DNA from: Lentisalinibacter sediminis
GTDB lineage: Bacteria; Pseudomonadota; Gammaproteobacteria; Steroidobacterales; Woeseiaceae
Direction of reading: 5' to 3'
DNA: 64,000 nucleotides
Assembly (NCBI RefSeq): GCF_040706615.1
Contig: NZ_JAPDRF010000003.1
Coordinates: 620,001-684,000, forward strand
The notes below the pieces were generated by a model that did no database searches, had not been told where the DNA came from, and saw only the letters and a list, made by a program, of their open reading frames with translations. The position numbers were made by a program, and so were the translations under genes. Positions 8,601-16,921 of the stretch are shown piece after piece. Numbering within the stretch: the stretch's first letter is position 1; each line of letters opens with the position of its first letter.

Positions 8601-9740
8601 TCAGTTGTCCAGGAAATCGCCGAGCCGCTCGTAGGCGGCGAGGAAATCCTCCTGAAACTCCTGTACCACGGCGCGCACTGACTTCTCCTGATTCATGAGT
8701 CCGACGCCCTGGCCCACCCAGTAGGTGGCGAGCTCGCCCGCGCCGGCGTGACCGCCCTGGGCCAGCTTGTCCAGCTTCCTGAGCGCCGGCTCGCTGACCA
8801 GGGACTGCAGTGGCATGGGCAGGGGCGGCGGGCTGTCGCCGGACTCCCAGGCGTCGGTCCACGGCGAGCGCAGCTGACGGGAGGGTTTGCCCGTGCGGCT
8901 GCGCGAGCGCACGGTATCCCGGGAACTCGCCTTCAGCATCTTCTCCTTCACCACCGGGTTGGTCTCGGCCTCGGCCGTGGTCAGCCACACAGAGCCGGTC
9001 CAGGCGCCGTCCGCGCCCATAGCCATGCAGGCGGCCATCTGGCGCCCGGTGACAATACCGCCGGCGGCCAGGATGGGCACGTCGCTGATGGGGCGCACCG
9101 CCTCGCAGACCTCCGGCACCAGCACCAGGGTGGAGACGTCGCCGCAGTGGCCGCCCGCCTCACCGCCGGCCACCACGAGGATGTCGACACCGGCGTTCAC
9201 CTGGCGGATGGCATGCTCTTTCGCGCCCACCAGCGCCGCGACGGCCACGTCATGCTGCTTGCCCATGTCGAGCATGATCTGCGGCGGCACGCCCAGTGCG
9301 TTGGCGATGAGCTTGATGGGATGCGAGAACGCCACTTCCAGCAGTTCGCCGGCGCCACCTTCCTGCAGATTCTTCGCGAAGCGCACGTGCTCGCGGCGCC
9401 CGTCCTCGAGGTCCTCGGTGGAGATGTCACGGCTCGCGAGCAGGCCTGCGGCGAACTGTTTGTGCGCGTCGGGCACGGCGGCGAGCAGCTGGTCCTCGTC
9501 GACGGCCTGACCCTTGCCCTCCACCTTGTTCGGCACGATCAGGTCCACACCGTAGGGCTTGCCGTCGACGTGTTCGTCGATCCAGGACAGTTCCTCCTCG
9601 AGCCGGTCGGGCGGTAGCGTCACCGCGCCGAACACGCCCATGCCGCCGGCACGGGAGACGGCCGCCACCACGTCGCGGCAGTGGCTGAAAGCGAACAGCG
9701 GGAATTCGATACCGAGTCGCTCGCACAGGGCTGATTTCAT
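8601..9740 (-). CDS. Nitronate monooxygenase / 2-nitropropane dioxygenase-like FMN enzyme
   Basis: This 379-residue TIM-barrel flavoprotein belongs to the NMO family. The N-terminus LGIEFPLFAFSHCRDVVAAV and the phosphate-binding VVAGGEAGGHCG and ILAAGGIVTGRQMA segments are characteristic. The family oxidises nitronates, and some members act as trans-2-enoyl reductases. In atu/liu-type or fatty-acid clusters the real substrate is usually unknown. The central part of this copy (DAHKQFAAGLLASRDISTED) is longer than in short NMO forms. It lies 34 bp downstream of the carboxylase alpha gene and is probably cotranscribed with it. Confidence 0.85.
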   Translation of the reverse strand: MKSALCERLGIEFPLFAFSHCRDVVAAVSRAGGMGVFGAVTLPPDRLEEELSWIDEHVDGKPYGVDLIVPNKVEGKGQAVDEDQLLAAVPDAHKQFAAGLLASRDISTEDLEDGRREHVRFAKNLQEGGAGELLEVAFSHPIKLIANALGVPPQIMLDMGKQHDVAVAALVGAKEHAIRQVNAGVDILVVAGGEAGGHCGDVSTLVLVPEVCEAVRPISDVPILAAGGIVTGRQMAACMAMGADGAWTGSVWLTTAEAETNPVVKEKMLKASSRDTVRSRSRTGKPSRQLRSPWTDAWESGDSPPPLPMPLQSLVSEPALRKLDKLAQGGHAGAGELATYWVGQGVGLMNQEKSVRAVVQEFQEDFLAAYERLGDFLDN

Positions 9741-9774
9741 AGATTCCTCCAGTAAAGCAAGGGTCGCCGGCGGC

Positions 9775-11766
9775 TCAGGCCGCGTCGTCGTCCGCCGGCT
9801 CGATCTCCAGGATCAGTTCGTCGGCCGCCACCTGCCGCCCGGCCTCGCAGTGCACGGCGGTCACCACGCCGTCGATCTCCGCGCATACCTCGTGCTGCAT
9901 CTTCATGGCTTCCAGCACCAGCAGCCGGGTACCCCGCGTGACCGTCGCGCCGGGCGCAACCGCGACCTCGGTGATCAGCCCGTGCATGGCGGCGGTGACC
10001 CGGCCGCCGCCGGACTCCTCTGCCGCCGCGACGCTCTCTCTCAGATTCTCGAACGCGGCGGCGCGACCGTCCACCGACAGGTGGATGAACCCCGGTCGGG
10101 ACAAGTGGAACAGCACGTCGACGATGCGGTGGTCGATGGCAATACGCGCCCGGTGCGCCTCGCGCTCAAGGATGCGCAGGCGCCACTCTCCGTTCGCGCC
10201 GGTCACCGTCACAGTGCCCTCGGGTGAGGAGCTGACGGCGAGATCGACCGGCTGGCCTTCCAGCTCGTAGCGGTAGCGCGATACCAGCCGGCCAGCGCTC
10301 GACCAGCCGAGCAACTTGGACGATACGCCGACGCTGGCCGCCAGCGCGGCCTCACCGGCAAGGGTGTATTCCAGCAGCGCCGCGACGGCGGCATCGACTG
10401 GCCGCGGACCGCCGCCGAAGACGCCCTCGCCCTGCTCCTCGAGGAAGGCCGTGGTGGCCCGGCCCTCGGCGAAGTCCGGCTGCCGCAGCACCTCGATCAG
10501 AAAGTCCCGGTTGTTCGCCACGCCGAACAGGGCCGTGCCCTCCAGCGCGCGGATGAGGTTCATACGGGCGGCGTCCCGGGTTTCGCCATGGCTGATGATC
10601 TTGGCCACCATCGGGTCGTACCAGGGCGAGATCTCCGAGCCGGTCGCGACGCCGGCATCCACCCGGATGCCCTCGCCCGACGGCGGCAGCCACAGTTCGA
10701 TGCGGCCGGTAGACGGCATGAAGCCCCGTGCAGGGTCCTCGGCGTACAGGCGCACCTCGATCGCGTGACCCTGCAGCGCGACCTCGTGCTGCTCGACACC
10801 GAGCGCGCGCCCCTCGGCCACCCGCAACTGCAGCGCGACCAGGTCCAGGCCCGTCACCATCTCGGTCACGGGGTGCTCTACCTGCAGCCGGGTATTCATC
10901 TCCAGGAAGTAGAACTCGCCGGACGCGTCCAGCAGGAACTCGACGGTGCCGGCGCCCCGGTAGTCGATGCTGCGGGCCGCGTCCGCCGCCGCGGCGCCCA
11001 AGGCCTCGCGCAGTTTCTCCGTCATCACCGGACAGGGCGCCTCCTCCACCACCTTCTGATGGCGGCGCTGTACGGAGCAGTCCCGCTCGCCGAGATGGAT
11101 GACGGCATCGTGGTCGTCGGCGACTACCTGTATCTCCACGTGCCGGGCGTCGACCACCGCCTTCTCCAGGATCAGCTCGCCGGAACCGAAGGCGCTCTCC
11201 GCCTCGCTGCGGGCCAAGGAGAGGGCGGATGCCAGGTCCGCCTCGCGCTCGACCCGACGCATGCCACGGCCGCCGCCGCCGGCGGCCGCCTTCACCATGA
11301 CGGGATAGCCGATGTCACGGGCGGCGGCGGCGAAGGCTGCATCGCCCTGGTCCTCGCCCTCGTAGCCGGGTACGCACGGCACACCCGCTTCGATCATGCG
11401 CCGCTTGGCCGCCGCCTTGTTGCCCATCAGTTCGATGGCCTCCGCCGGCGGCCCTATGAATGTGAGTCCCGCGGCGGCGCAGGCACGGGCGAAGTCCGCG
11501 TTCTCCGCCAGGAAGCCGTAGCCGGGATGCACGCCGTCGGCCCCGGCGGTCTCCGCCGCACGCAGAACGGCCTCGATGTTCAGGTAGGACTCGGTAGCGG
11601 GTCCCGCGCCGATGCACTCGGTGACGTCTGCCAGGCGCACGTGGGGCGCGTCGGCATCCGCCTCGGAGTACACTGCGACGGCCCGGCGCCCGGTCGCCTG
11701 CACCCCGCGGATGATGCGACAGGCGATCTCGCCCCGGTTGGCGATGAGGATGCGCTCGAGCGTCAC
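9775..11766 (-). CDS. Biotin-dependent acyl-CoA carboxylase alpha subunit (geranyl/methylcrotonyl-CoA carboxylase type)
   Basis: The 663-residue protein fuses biotin carboxylase and BCCP. The order is an N-terminal biotin carboxylase domain (RILIANRGEIACRI), a glycine-rich ATP-grasp loop (KAAAGGGGRGMRRV), an EMNTRLQVEHPVTE active-site segment, a variable BT-like domain and a C-terminal biotinyl domain with EAMKMQHEV, whose Lys carries biotin. The GTG start at 11766 overlaps the TGA of the hydratase gene (GTGA), which fixes the start and indicates coupling. With the beta subunit it should carboxylate a beta-methyl-enoyl-CoA. The AtuA-like neighbour makes AtuF the better guess than LiuD, but the sequence alone does not separate them. 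Confidence 0.9.
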   Translation of the reverse strand: MTLERILIANRGEIACRIIRGVQATGRRAVAVYSEADADAPHVRLADVTECIGAGPATESYLNIEAVLRAAETAGADGVHPGYGFLAENADFARACAAAGLTFIGPPAEAIELMGNKAAAKRRMIEAGVPCVPGYEGEDQGDAAFAAAARDIGYPVMVKAAAGGGGRGMRRVEREADLASALSLARSEAESAFGSGELILEKAVVDARHVEIQVVADDHDAVIHLGERDCSVQRRHQKVVEEAPCPVMTEKLREALGAAAADAARSIDYRGAGTVEFLLDASGEFYFLEMNTRLQVEHPVTEMVTGLDLVALQLRVAEGRALGVEQHEVALQGHAIEVRLYAEDPARGFMPSTGRIELWLPPSGEGIRVDAGVATGSEISPWYDPMVAKIISHGETRDAARMNLIRALEGTALFGVANNRDFLIEVLRQPDFAEGRATTAFLEEQGEGVFGGGPRPVDAAVAALLEYTLAGEAALAASVGVSSKLLGWSSAGRLVSRYRYELEGQPVDLAVSSSPEGTVTVTGANGEWRLRILEREAHRARIAIDHRIVDVLFHLSRPGFIHLSVDGRAAAFENLRESVAAAEESGGGRVTAAMHGLITEVAVAPGATVTRGTRLLVLEAMKMQHEVCAEIDGVVTAVHCEAGRQVAADELILEIEPADDDAA

Positions 11767-12569
11767 GGCGACCAACCCGGTTTGCGCTTCTCGACGAAGG
11801 CGGCCACGCCCTCGCGGCCCTCGTCCCCCAGCATGCACTCGGCGAAGCGCCGGGCGGCGAGATCGGTCATGGCCTCGGGGTCCAGCCTGACTGCCGCCCG
11901 CGCCAGTTCCTTGGTCACGGCGATCGCGCCGGGCGCGCAGCGCAACACGTCGGCGCGGATCACGGCCTCCAGGGTCTCGAGTTCGTCGGCGTCGTTGGCG
12001 AGGAAATCCGCGATGCCGATGTCCCTGGCGCCGGCTCCGTCGAATTCCGCGGCGGTCAGCATGATGCGCCGCGCGGCGGCCAGACCAATCCGCCGCACGA
12101 CATAGGGCGCGATCTGTGCCGGCGGGATGCCGAGACGCGCCTCGGTCAGCGCAAAGCGGGCGTCCCGGGTGACCACCACGACGTCACCGCCGCACACTAT
12201 GCCGAGGCCGCCGGCGACGGCCGCGCCCTCCACCAGCATCACCACCACCTGGGGCATGGAGTCCACCAGCGCGAACAGCTCGCCGCCCCGGCGGCTGGCC
12301 GCGGCCACGTCGTCGGCGCTCTGGCCGCCGCCCTGGAATACCGCGCGGAAGCCTTTCACGTCGCCGCCGGCGCAGAACATGCCGGCCCGGCCGCGGACGG
12401 TGATGCCGCGCACCGCACGGTCATCGCGCACCGCTTCCAGCACCGCGATCAGCTCCTCGATCATCTCGGCGGATAGCGCGTTCCTCGCCTTCGGCCGGTT
12501 CAGCCAGATGGTGAGCCAGCCGCCGGCGAGTTCCAGGTCGAGGTTTTTCGTATCGGGCAGGTCGCTCAT
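11763..12569 (-). CDS. Enoyl-CoA hydratase/isomerase (crotonase) family, AtuE/LiuC-like
   Basis: This is a crotonase-fold protein of 268 residues. The oxyanion-hole segments FCAGGDVKGF and EGAAVAGGLGIV are present, and LTEARLGI supplies a Glu at the position of the catalytic acid. In the atu and leucine pathways this enzyme hydrates the carboxylated glutaconyl-CoA made by the adjacent carboxylase. The ATG at 12569 is chosen over an upstream extension because it lies 2 bp after the stop of the carboxyltransferase gene and begins the conserved fold. The start codon of the next gene overlaps its stop. An AtuE-like isohexenylglutaconyl-CoA hydratase is inferred from context. Confidence 0.85.
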   Translation of the reverse strand: MSDLPDTKNLDLELAGGWLTIWLNRPKARNALSAEMIEELIAVLEAVRDDRAVRGITVRGRAGMFCAGGDVKGFRAVFQGGGQSADDVAAASRRGGELFALVDSMPQVVVMLVEGAAVAGGLGIVCGGDVVVVTRDARFALTEARLGIPPAQIAPYVVRRIGLAAARRIMLTAAEFDGAGARDIGIADFLANDADELETLEAVIRADVLRCAPGAIAVTKELARAAVRLDPEAMTDLAARRFAECMLGDEGREGVAAFVEKRKPGWSP

Positions 12570-12571
12570 GG

Positions 12572-14194
12572 TTACATCCTCGCGATACCGAAGCTGTTGG
12601 GTTTCACCGTGCGGTTCCTCGCCTCCCACACCGTCTCGAGCATGAAGCCGAGCGTGCGGCGGCTGTCCCGGGGATCGATCATGCCGTCATCCAGCATGTG
12701 GCCGGAGGTGTAGAAGGCGCTCGACTGGGAATCGAAGTGCTCGGCCAGGCGCCGCTCCTGGGCCTCGACCTCCGCCGGGTCCAGTTCCCGGCCCTTCGCC
12801 TTCGCCGCCGCCCGGGTGACGATGGACATGGTAGTGGCGGCCTGGTCGCCGCCCATGACGCCGGTGCTCGCGTTCGGCCAGGTCATCAGGAAGTCCGGGT
12901 CGAGGCCGCGGCCGCACATGCCGTAGTTGCCGGCGCCGTAGCTCGCCCCGATCATCAGCGTCAGACGCGGCACCGAGATGTTGGTCACGGCCTGGATCAT
13001 CTTCGAGCCGTGCTTGATCATGCCGCCCTGCTCGTAGTGCCTGCCCACCATGTAGCCGGTGGTGTTCTGCAGGAAGACCGCCGGCAGGTCGGACTGGTCG
13101 CACAGCTGCAGGAACTGAGTGGCCTTGGTGGCGCCGTCCGGATCGATGGGCGCATTGTTGGCGAGGATGCCGCAGGCCTGGCCGTGGATCTCCGCCTGCA
13201 CGCAGACCGTGCCCGCGCCGTAGCGGGGCTTGAAGTCCAGGAAGTCCGAGCCGTCGACGATGCGGGCGATGACTTCCCGCACCTCGTAGGGCCGGCGGTA
13301 GTCCAGCGGCACGATGCCGGCGATCTCGTCCGGGTCGTACAACGGCTCGGCGCCATCGCGCGCCGGCGGCCGCGCGCAGCGGTCGTTCCAGGCGAGGCGG
13401 GCCACCACCTCGCGGGCGATGAGCGCGGCGTGGGCATCGTCCTCGGCCACGTACTCGACCAGGCCCGATACCGTCGAGTGCATCTCGGCGCCGCCCAGTT
13501 CCTCGTCGGTGGCGATCTCGCCGGTGGCGGCCTTCAGCAGCGGCGGCCCGGCCAGGAATGCCTTCGCCCGGCCGCGCACGGCGATGACGTAGTCGCTCAG
13601 GCCGGGCATGTAGGCGCCGCCGGCCGTCGACGAGCCATTCAGGATGTTGACCACCGGGATGCCGGCCGCGCTCAGGCGCGCGAGATTCGCGAAGAAGGTG
13701 CCGCCGCCCAGGAAGCCACCCACCTTGTACTGCATGAGGTTCGCGCCGGCGCTCTCGACGCTGTGCACGAAGGGCAGCTTCTGGGCCAGCGCGATCTCCT
13801 GGCCGCGCAGGATGCGGTAGGCAGTGGGCTCGGTGAGCGAGCCAGCCTGGATGCCGGAATCGCTCACCGAGACCACGCAGCGCACGCCCGCGATGAAGCC
13901 GATGCCGACGATCACGTTACCGCCGGGCAGCGACTTGTCCTCTTCGCTCGTGTCGTAGAGGTAGCCGGCGATGTTGCCGATGGCGAGGAACGGCATACCG
14001 GGATCGAGCATGGCCGACAGGCGTTCCCGCGGCGTGAGCTGGCCGCGTTCCTCGAAGCGGGGCCGGCGCTTTTCCGAGATTGCCGCGCCGCGCGCGTTCA
14101 GCGCCTCCAGCTTTTCGATCAGGCCGAGCATGCCGGCACGGTTGTCGGCATAGCCGTCGGCGGCGGTGTCGATGCGGGAGTGATAGAGGGGCAT
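12572..14194 (-). CDS. Acyl-CoA carboxylase beta (carboxyltransferase) subunit, geranyl-CoA carboxylase-like
   Basis: The 540-residue protein has the two crotonase-like halves of MCC/GCC beta subunits, with NGSSTAGGAYMPG at about 186-198, the C-terminal GASYGAGNYGMCGR region and the typical end FGIARM. Where methylcrotonyl-CoA carboxylases have a bulky Phe in an FGRIF-type motif, this copy reads GGGTFF (163-168). Phe to Gly is the change described for the enlarged pocket of geranyl-CoA carboxylase, although my alignment is by eye. The gene starts 1 base after the stop of the AtuA-like gene and ends 2 bases before the hydratase, so the four genes form one tight operon. Confidence 0.9.
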   Translation of the reverse strand: MPLYHSRIDTAADGYADNRAGMLGLIEKLEALNARGAAISEKRRPRFEERGQLTPRERLSAMLDPGMPFLAIGNIAGYLYDTSEEDKSLPGGNVIVGIGFIAGVRCVVSVSDSGIQAGSLTEPTAYRILRGQEIALAQKLPFVHSVESAGANLMQYKVGGFLGGGTFFANLARLSAAGIPVVNILNGSSTAGGAYMPGLSDYVIAVRGRAKAFLAGPPLLKAATGEIATDEELGGAEMHSTVSGLVEYVAEDDAHAALIAREVVARLAWNDRCARPPARDGAEPLYDPDEIAGIVPLDYRRPYEVREVIARIVDGSDFLDFKPRYGAGTVCVQAEIHGQACGILANNAPIDPDGATKATQFLQLCDQSDLPAVFLQNTTGYMVGRHYEQGGMIKHGSKMIQAVTNISVPRLTLMIGASYGAGNYGMCGRGLDPDFLMTWPNASTGVMGGDQAATTMSIVTRAAAKAKGRELDPAEVEAQERRLAEHFDSQSSAFYTSGHMLDDGMIDPRDSRRTLGFMLETVWEARNRTVKPNSFGIARM

Positions 14195-14195
14195 G

Positions 14196-15992
14196 TCAGA
14201 GCGTCTCCGCCAGCGTGGCCGGCACGGGGATGGGGTGATCCAGCAGGACCTGAGCGTAGCCCTTGCCCTGGGGGTCGTTCCGGAGGCTCGCCACGCCGCC
14301 GCCGCCGAGCACGTCGTGTAACAGGAAGTTCACGGCGCTCGAGCCGGGTAGCAGGAAGCGCTCGACCGGGCCCGTGAGGAAGTGGGCAAAGCGGGCCGCG
14401 ACCGCCTTCTCGGTGAGGGCCGCCCAGATGTACGGCAGGTGCTCGGGCCGGCGGGCGATGATGCCGATGTTGGCCTTGTCGCCCTTGTCGCCGCTGCGGC
14501 CCCAGGCGAGCTTCACCAGCGGCACGTCGACGGTGTCGCCGGCAAGATCGGGCGCAGCCGGCCACGCCGGCCGACGAATGGCATCGGCATCGAACGGGCC
14601 GCCGGGCGGCGGTTTCACGCGACCGGTGGCGCCGTCGACGTCGACGGTGACGGGCACGTCGCTCTTCGGGTAGAGGAAGGAGTACAGGCGCACCACGGGA
14701 GAGGGCTTCGGCCGGCCGCCGCCGGAGAACAGCGTGAGCCCCGGCGGCGCGCTGAGCGCCGCGCCGATGGTTTCCTGCAGCAGCGCGCCGACGCCGCGCG
14801 GGTCCGCGTGTTTCGCGGCGATCTTCAGCGTGACCTCCCGGGCGCCGGCGATGCGCCGCGCGGCGCCGTAGTGGCTCTCGTCGCCGAAGACTTCCACGAG
14901 GGTCTCGGTGTAGTCGTCCATGCCCTGTTGCTCGAGACGGCTGCGGGCGCGGGCGAGTGCGGCGTCCGCATAGGCGCGTGCCTTGCGCTCCGCATCGAAG
15001 CCATAGAAGAACAGGAGCTGGCCGCCGCGGTAACCGTCGGCGTAAGTCGCGCTCACCTTGTAGGTGTCGCTCGGCGGCCTGCCGCGGGCGCCACTGACAC
15101 GCACCCGGTCCGGGCCGGCCTGCTCGAGGGTTACACCGGAGAAGTCGCAGATCAGGTCCGGCAGGACGTAGGCCTGCGGGTCGCCGATCTCGTAGAGCAT
15201 CTGCTCGGCGACGGTGCCGATGCTGACCAGGCCGCCGGTGCCGTCAGGCTTGGTGCAGACGAAGCTGCCGTCGGGCGAGATCTCCGCGACGGGATAGCCG
15301 ATGTCCGCGATGCCGTCAGCCACCTGTTCCCAGTCGGTGAAGTTGCCACCGGTGGCCTGGGTACTGCATTCGAGGATGTGACCGGCGACGCTGGCGCCGG
15401 CCATGGCGTCGTAATCGTCCGGCGGCCAGCCGAACTCGTGCAGGCAGGCAGCCAGCGTGACGGCGCTGTCGACCACGCGGCCGGTGACGACGATGTTGGC
15501 GCCGGCGTCCAGCGCGGCGGCGATCGGCAGCGCGCCGAGGTAGGCGTTCACGCTGGCGATACGCTCGGCCGGCGGCAGCGGCGCGCCGGAGAACATTTCG
15601 CGGATGTCTATTTCGGCGAGGTCGGCGATGCGGTCGGTGAGGTCGTCGCCGCGCACGACGCCGACCTTGAGATCGAGGCCCGCCTCTTTCACCAGCGCAC
15701 GAATGGCATCCGCACAGGCATCCGGGTTCACGCCGCCGGCGTTGGAGATCACTTTCACGCGCCGGCGCCCGATCTCGGTGAGGTTCGGCCGGATGACGGC
15801 GGAGACGAAGTCGCTGGCGTAGCCGCGCTCCGGGTCGGCGCCACGGGCACGGGCCATGATCGACATGGTGATCTCGGCGAGATAGTCGTAGACGAGGTAG
15901 TCGACCCCGGCGGCGAGCAGCTGCGGGGTGGCTATCGAGGTCTCGCCCCAGAAGCCGACCGCACCGCCGATGCGCAGGATGTCCTTCGCCAT
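14196..15992 (-). CDS. AtuA-like protein (DUF1446) with C-terminal AtuA ferredoxin-like domain
   Basis: The 598-residue protein starts MAKDILRIGGAVGFWGETSI and contains KVISNAGGVNPDAC, both typical of the DUF1446/AtuA family. A C-terminal domain of about 105 residues (VPLVKLAWGRSGDKGDKANI) is the AtuA-like ferredoxin-fold module. Longer bacterial forms join both parts, as here. AtuA is required for growth on citronellol and geraniol in Pseudomonas, but its chemistry is not settled. The GAGGGG upstream of the ATG at 15992 is a good ribosome site. As first gene of the unit it is divergent from the TetR regulator, the same layout as atuA/atuR. Confidence 0.88.
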   Translation of the reverse strand: MAKDILRIGGAVGFWGETSIATPQLLAAGVDYLVYDYLAEITMSIMARARGADPERGYASDFVSAVIRPNLTEIGRRRVKVISNAGGVNPDACADAIRALVKEAGLDLKVGVVRGDDLTDRIADLAEIDIREMFSGAPLPPAERIASVNAYLGALPIAAALDAGANIVVTGRVVDSAVTLAACLHEFGWPPDDYDAMAGASVAGHILECSTQATGGNFTDWEQVADGIADIGYPVAEISPDGSFVCTKPDGTGGLVSIGTVAEQMLYEIGDPQAYVLPDLICDFSGVTLEQAGPDRVRVSGARGRPPSDTYKVSATYADGYRGGQLLFFYGFDAERKARAYADAALARARSRLEQQGMDDYTETLVEVFGDESHYGAARRIAGAREVTLKIAAKHADPRGVGALLQETIGAALSAPPGLTLFSGGGRPKPSPVVRLYSFLYPKSDVPVTVDVDGATGRVKPPPGGPFDADAIRRPAWPAAPDLAGDTVDVPLVKLAWGRSGDKGDKANIGIIARRPEHLPYIWAALTEKAVAARFAHFLTGPVERFLLPGSSAVNFLLHDVLGGGGVASLRNDPQGKGYAQVLLDHPIPVPATLAETL

Positions 15993-16053
15993 AAGCCCCT
16001 CTGTCCGGCGCTCTGCAGCCGGCTCCGGTTGACTATGAAAGCAATTCAGTATA

Positions 16054-16070
16054 AATGAGTCAAGTTCATT
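16054..16070. promoter_or_regulatory. Candidate TetR operator between atuA-like gene and regulator
   Basis: AATGA-7-TCATT is a 17-base inverted repeat with 5-base arms in the AT-rich gap between the divergent genes. The surrounding 30 bases also carry GCAAT/ATTGC flanks at 16041 and 16071. It lies between the two starts, where a TetR dimer could repress both. It also covers an in-frame upstream ATG at 16055, which argues that the regulator starts at 16097. The assignment rests on position and symmetry only. Confidence 0.35.
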
Positions 16071-16096
16071 ATTGCTTTTTCAGGCTGGATGCGAGC

Positions 16097-16795
16097 ATGA
16101 GTGACGCCGAGCCAAGGACGCGCCGTGAGCGGGTGGAAGCGCGCGAGGAGGCCATCATCGTGGCGGCGCACGAGGTGTTCCGGGAACACGGCTTCGACGG
16201 CGCACGCATCGCGGAGATCGCCAGGCGGGCGGCGGTCGCCGAGGGCACGATCTACCTCTACTTCAAGAATAAGGAAGCGCTCCTGCACGCGGTGGTAGGC
16301 ACGTTCTACGAGCGGCTGACGGCGAGTGCGGAGGAAGGCGTGCACGGGCTCGCGGATACGCGCAAGCAGCTCGAGTTCCTGGCCCGCCATCACATGATCA
16401 GCTGTCTGTCGGAGTGGCGCATCATCGAGCTTGCGATGGCGACCTACCGGCAGATGTCGGAGTACGAGAGCTCCGGGTATCTGCAGTTCAACAAGACCTA
16501 TGTGGCCGTGTTCGACCATGTGATCCGCGAGGGCATGAACCGAGGCGAGATCCGCAAGGACATCCCTATCTGGAATATCCGTGACCTCTTCTACGGCGCG
16601 CTCGAGTACTCGTGCCGCACCTACCTGCTGCGGGGGCACGCGGCCGATGACCTGGTTGAGATCGCGAGGAACGTCCAGCGCCTCATGCACATGGTCTGGC
16701 AGGGCATCGCACACGTCGGCGAAGAGCCGGCCGGCCACGCAGACCTGGAGGCGATCACCCGCCGTCTGGAAGCCATAGCCACCCGCCTGGAATAA
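16097..16795 (+). CDS. TetR/AcrR-family transcriptional regulator (AtuR-like position)
   Basis: This is a 232-residue TetR-type repressor. The N-terminal helix-turn-helix is clear (IIVAAHEVFREHGFDGARIA, then AEGTIYLYFKNKEALLHAVV), followed by an all-helical ligand domain. I start at the ATG at 16097 (MSDAEPRTRRER) because the ATG at 16055 lies in a palindrome that looks like the operator. It is transcribed away from the AtuA-like gene. Control of the catabolic operon by an acyl-CoA intermediate is the expected scheme by analogy with AtuR and other fatty-acid TetR regulators, but the ligand is not readable. It ends just before a long inverted repeat. Confidence 0.85.
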   Translation: MSDAEPRTRRERVEAREEAIIVAAHEVFREHGFDGARIAEIARRAAVAEGTIYLYFKNKEALLHAVVGTFYERLTASAEEGVHGLADTRKQLEFLARHHMISCLSEWRIIELAMATYRQMSEYESSGYLQFNKTYVAVFDHVIREGMNRGEIRKDIPIWNIRDLFYGALEYSCRTYLLRGHAADDLVEIARNVQRLMHMVWQGIAHVGEEPAGHADLEAITRRLEAIATRLE

Positions 16796-16801
16796 GGAAT
16801 A

Positions 16802-16919
16802 GGTGCCGGACCGAACTTTTGCAACTTTTCCAAGTTATTCCGGAAAGGCGTCTGGCGCCCCGAAGAACGCTCCGGCTCCAGAGAAACGCAAGAAAGTTGC
16901 AAAAGTTCGGTCCGGCACC
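16802..16919. repeat. Perfect 27-bp inverted repeat around a 64-bp core (MITE-like)
   Basis: Positions 16802-16828 (beginning GGTGCCGGACCGAACTTTTG) and 16893-16919 are exact reverse complements. The 64-base core has its own weak symmetry (TTCCGGAA; TCTGG...CCAGA). The element fills the whole gap between the convergent TetR and aldehyde dehydrogenase genes, starting 6 bases after one stop and ending 2 bases before the other. Arms this long around a long loop are unlike an ordinary terminator and more like a non-autonomous mobile element or structured RNA. No flanking target duplication is obvious. Confidence 0.85.
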
Positions 16920-16921
16920 CT

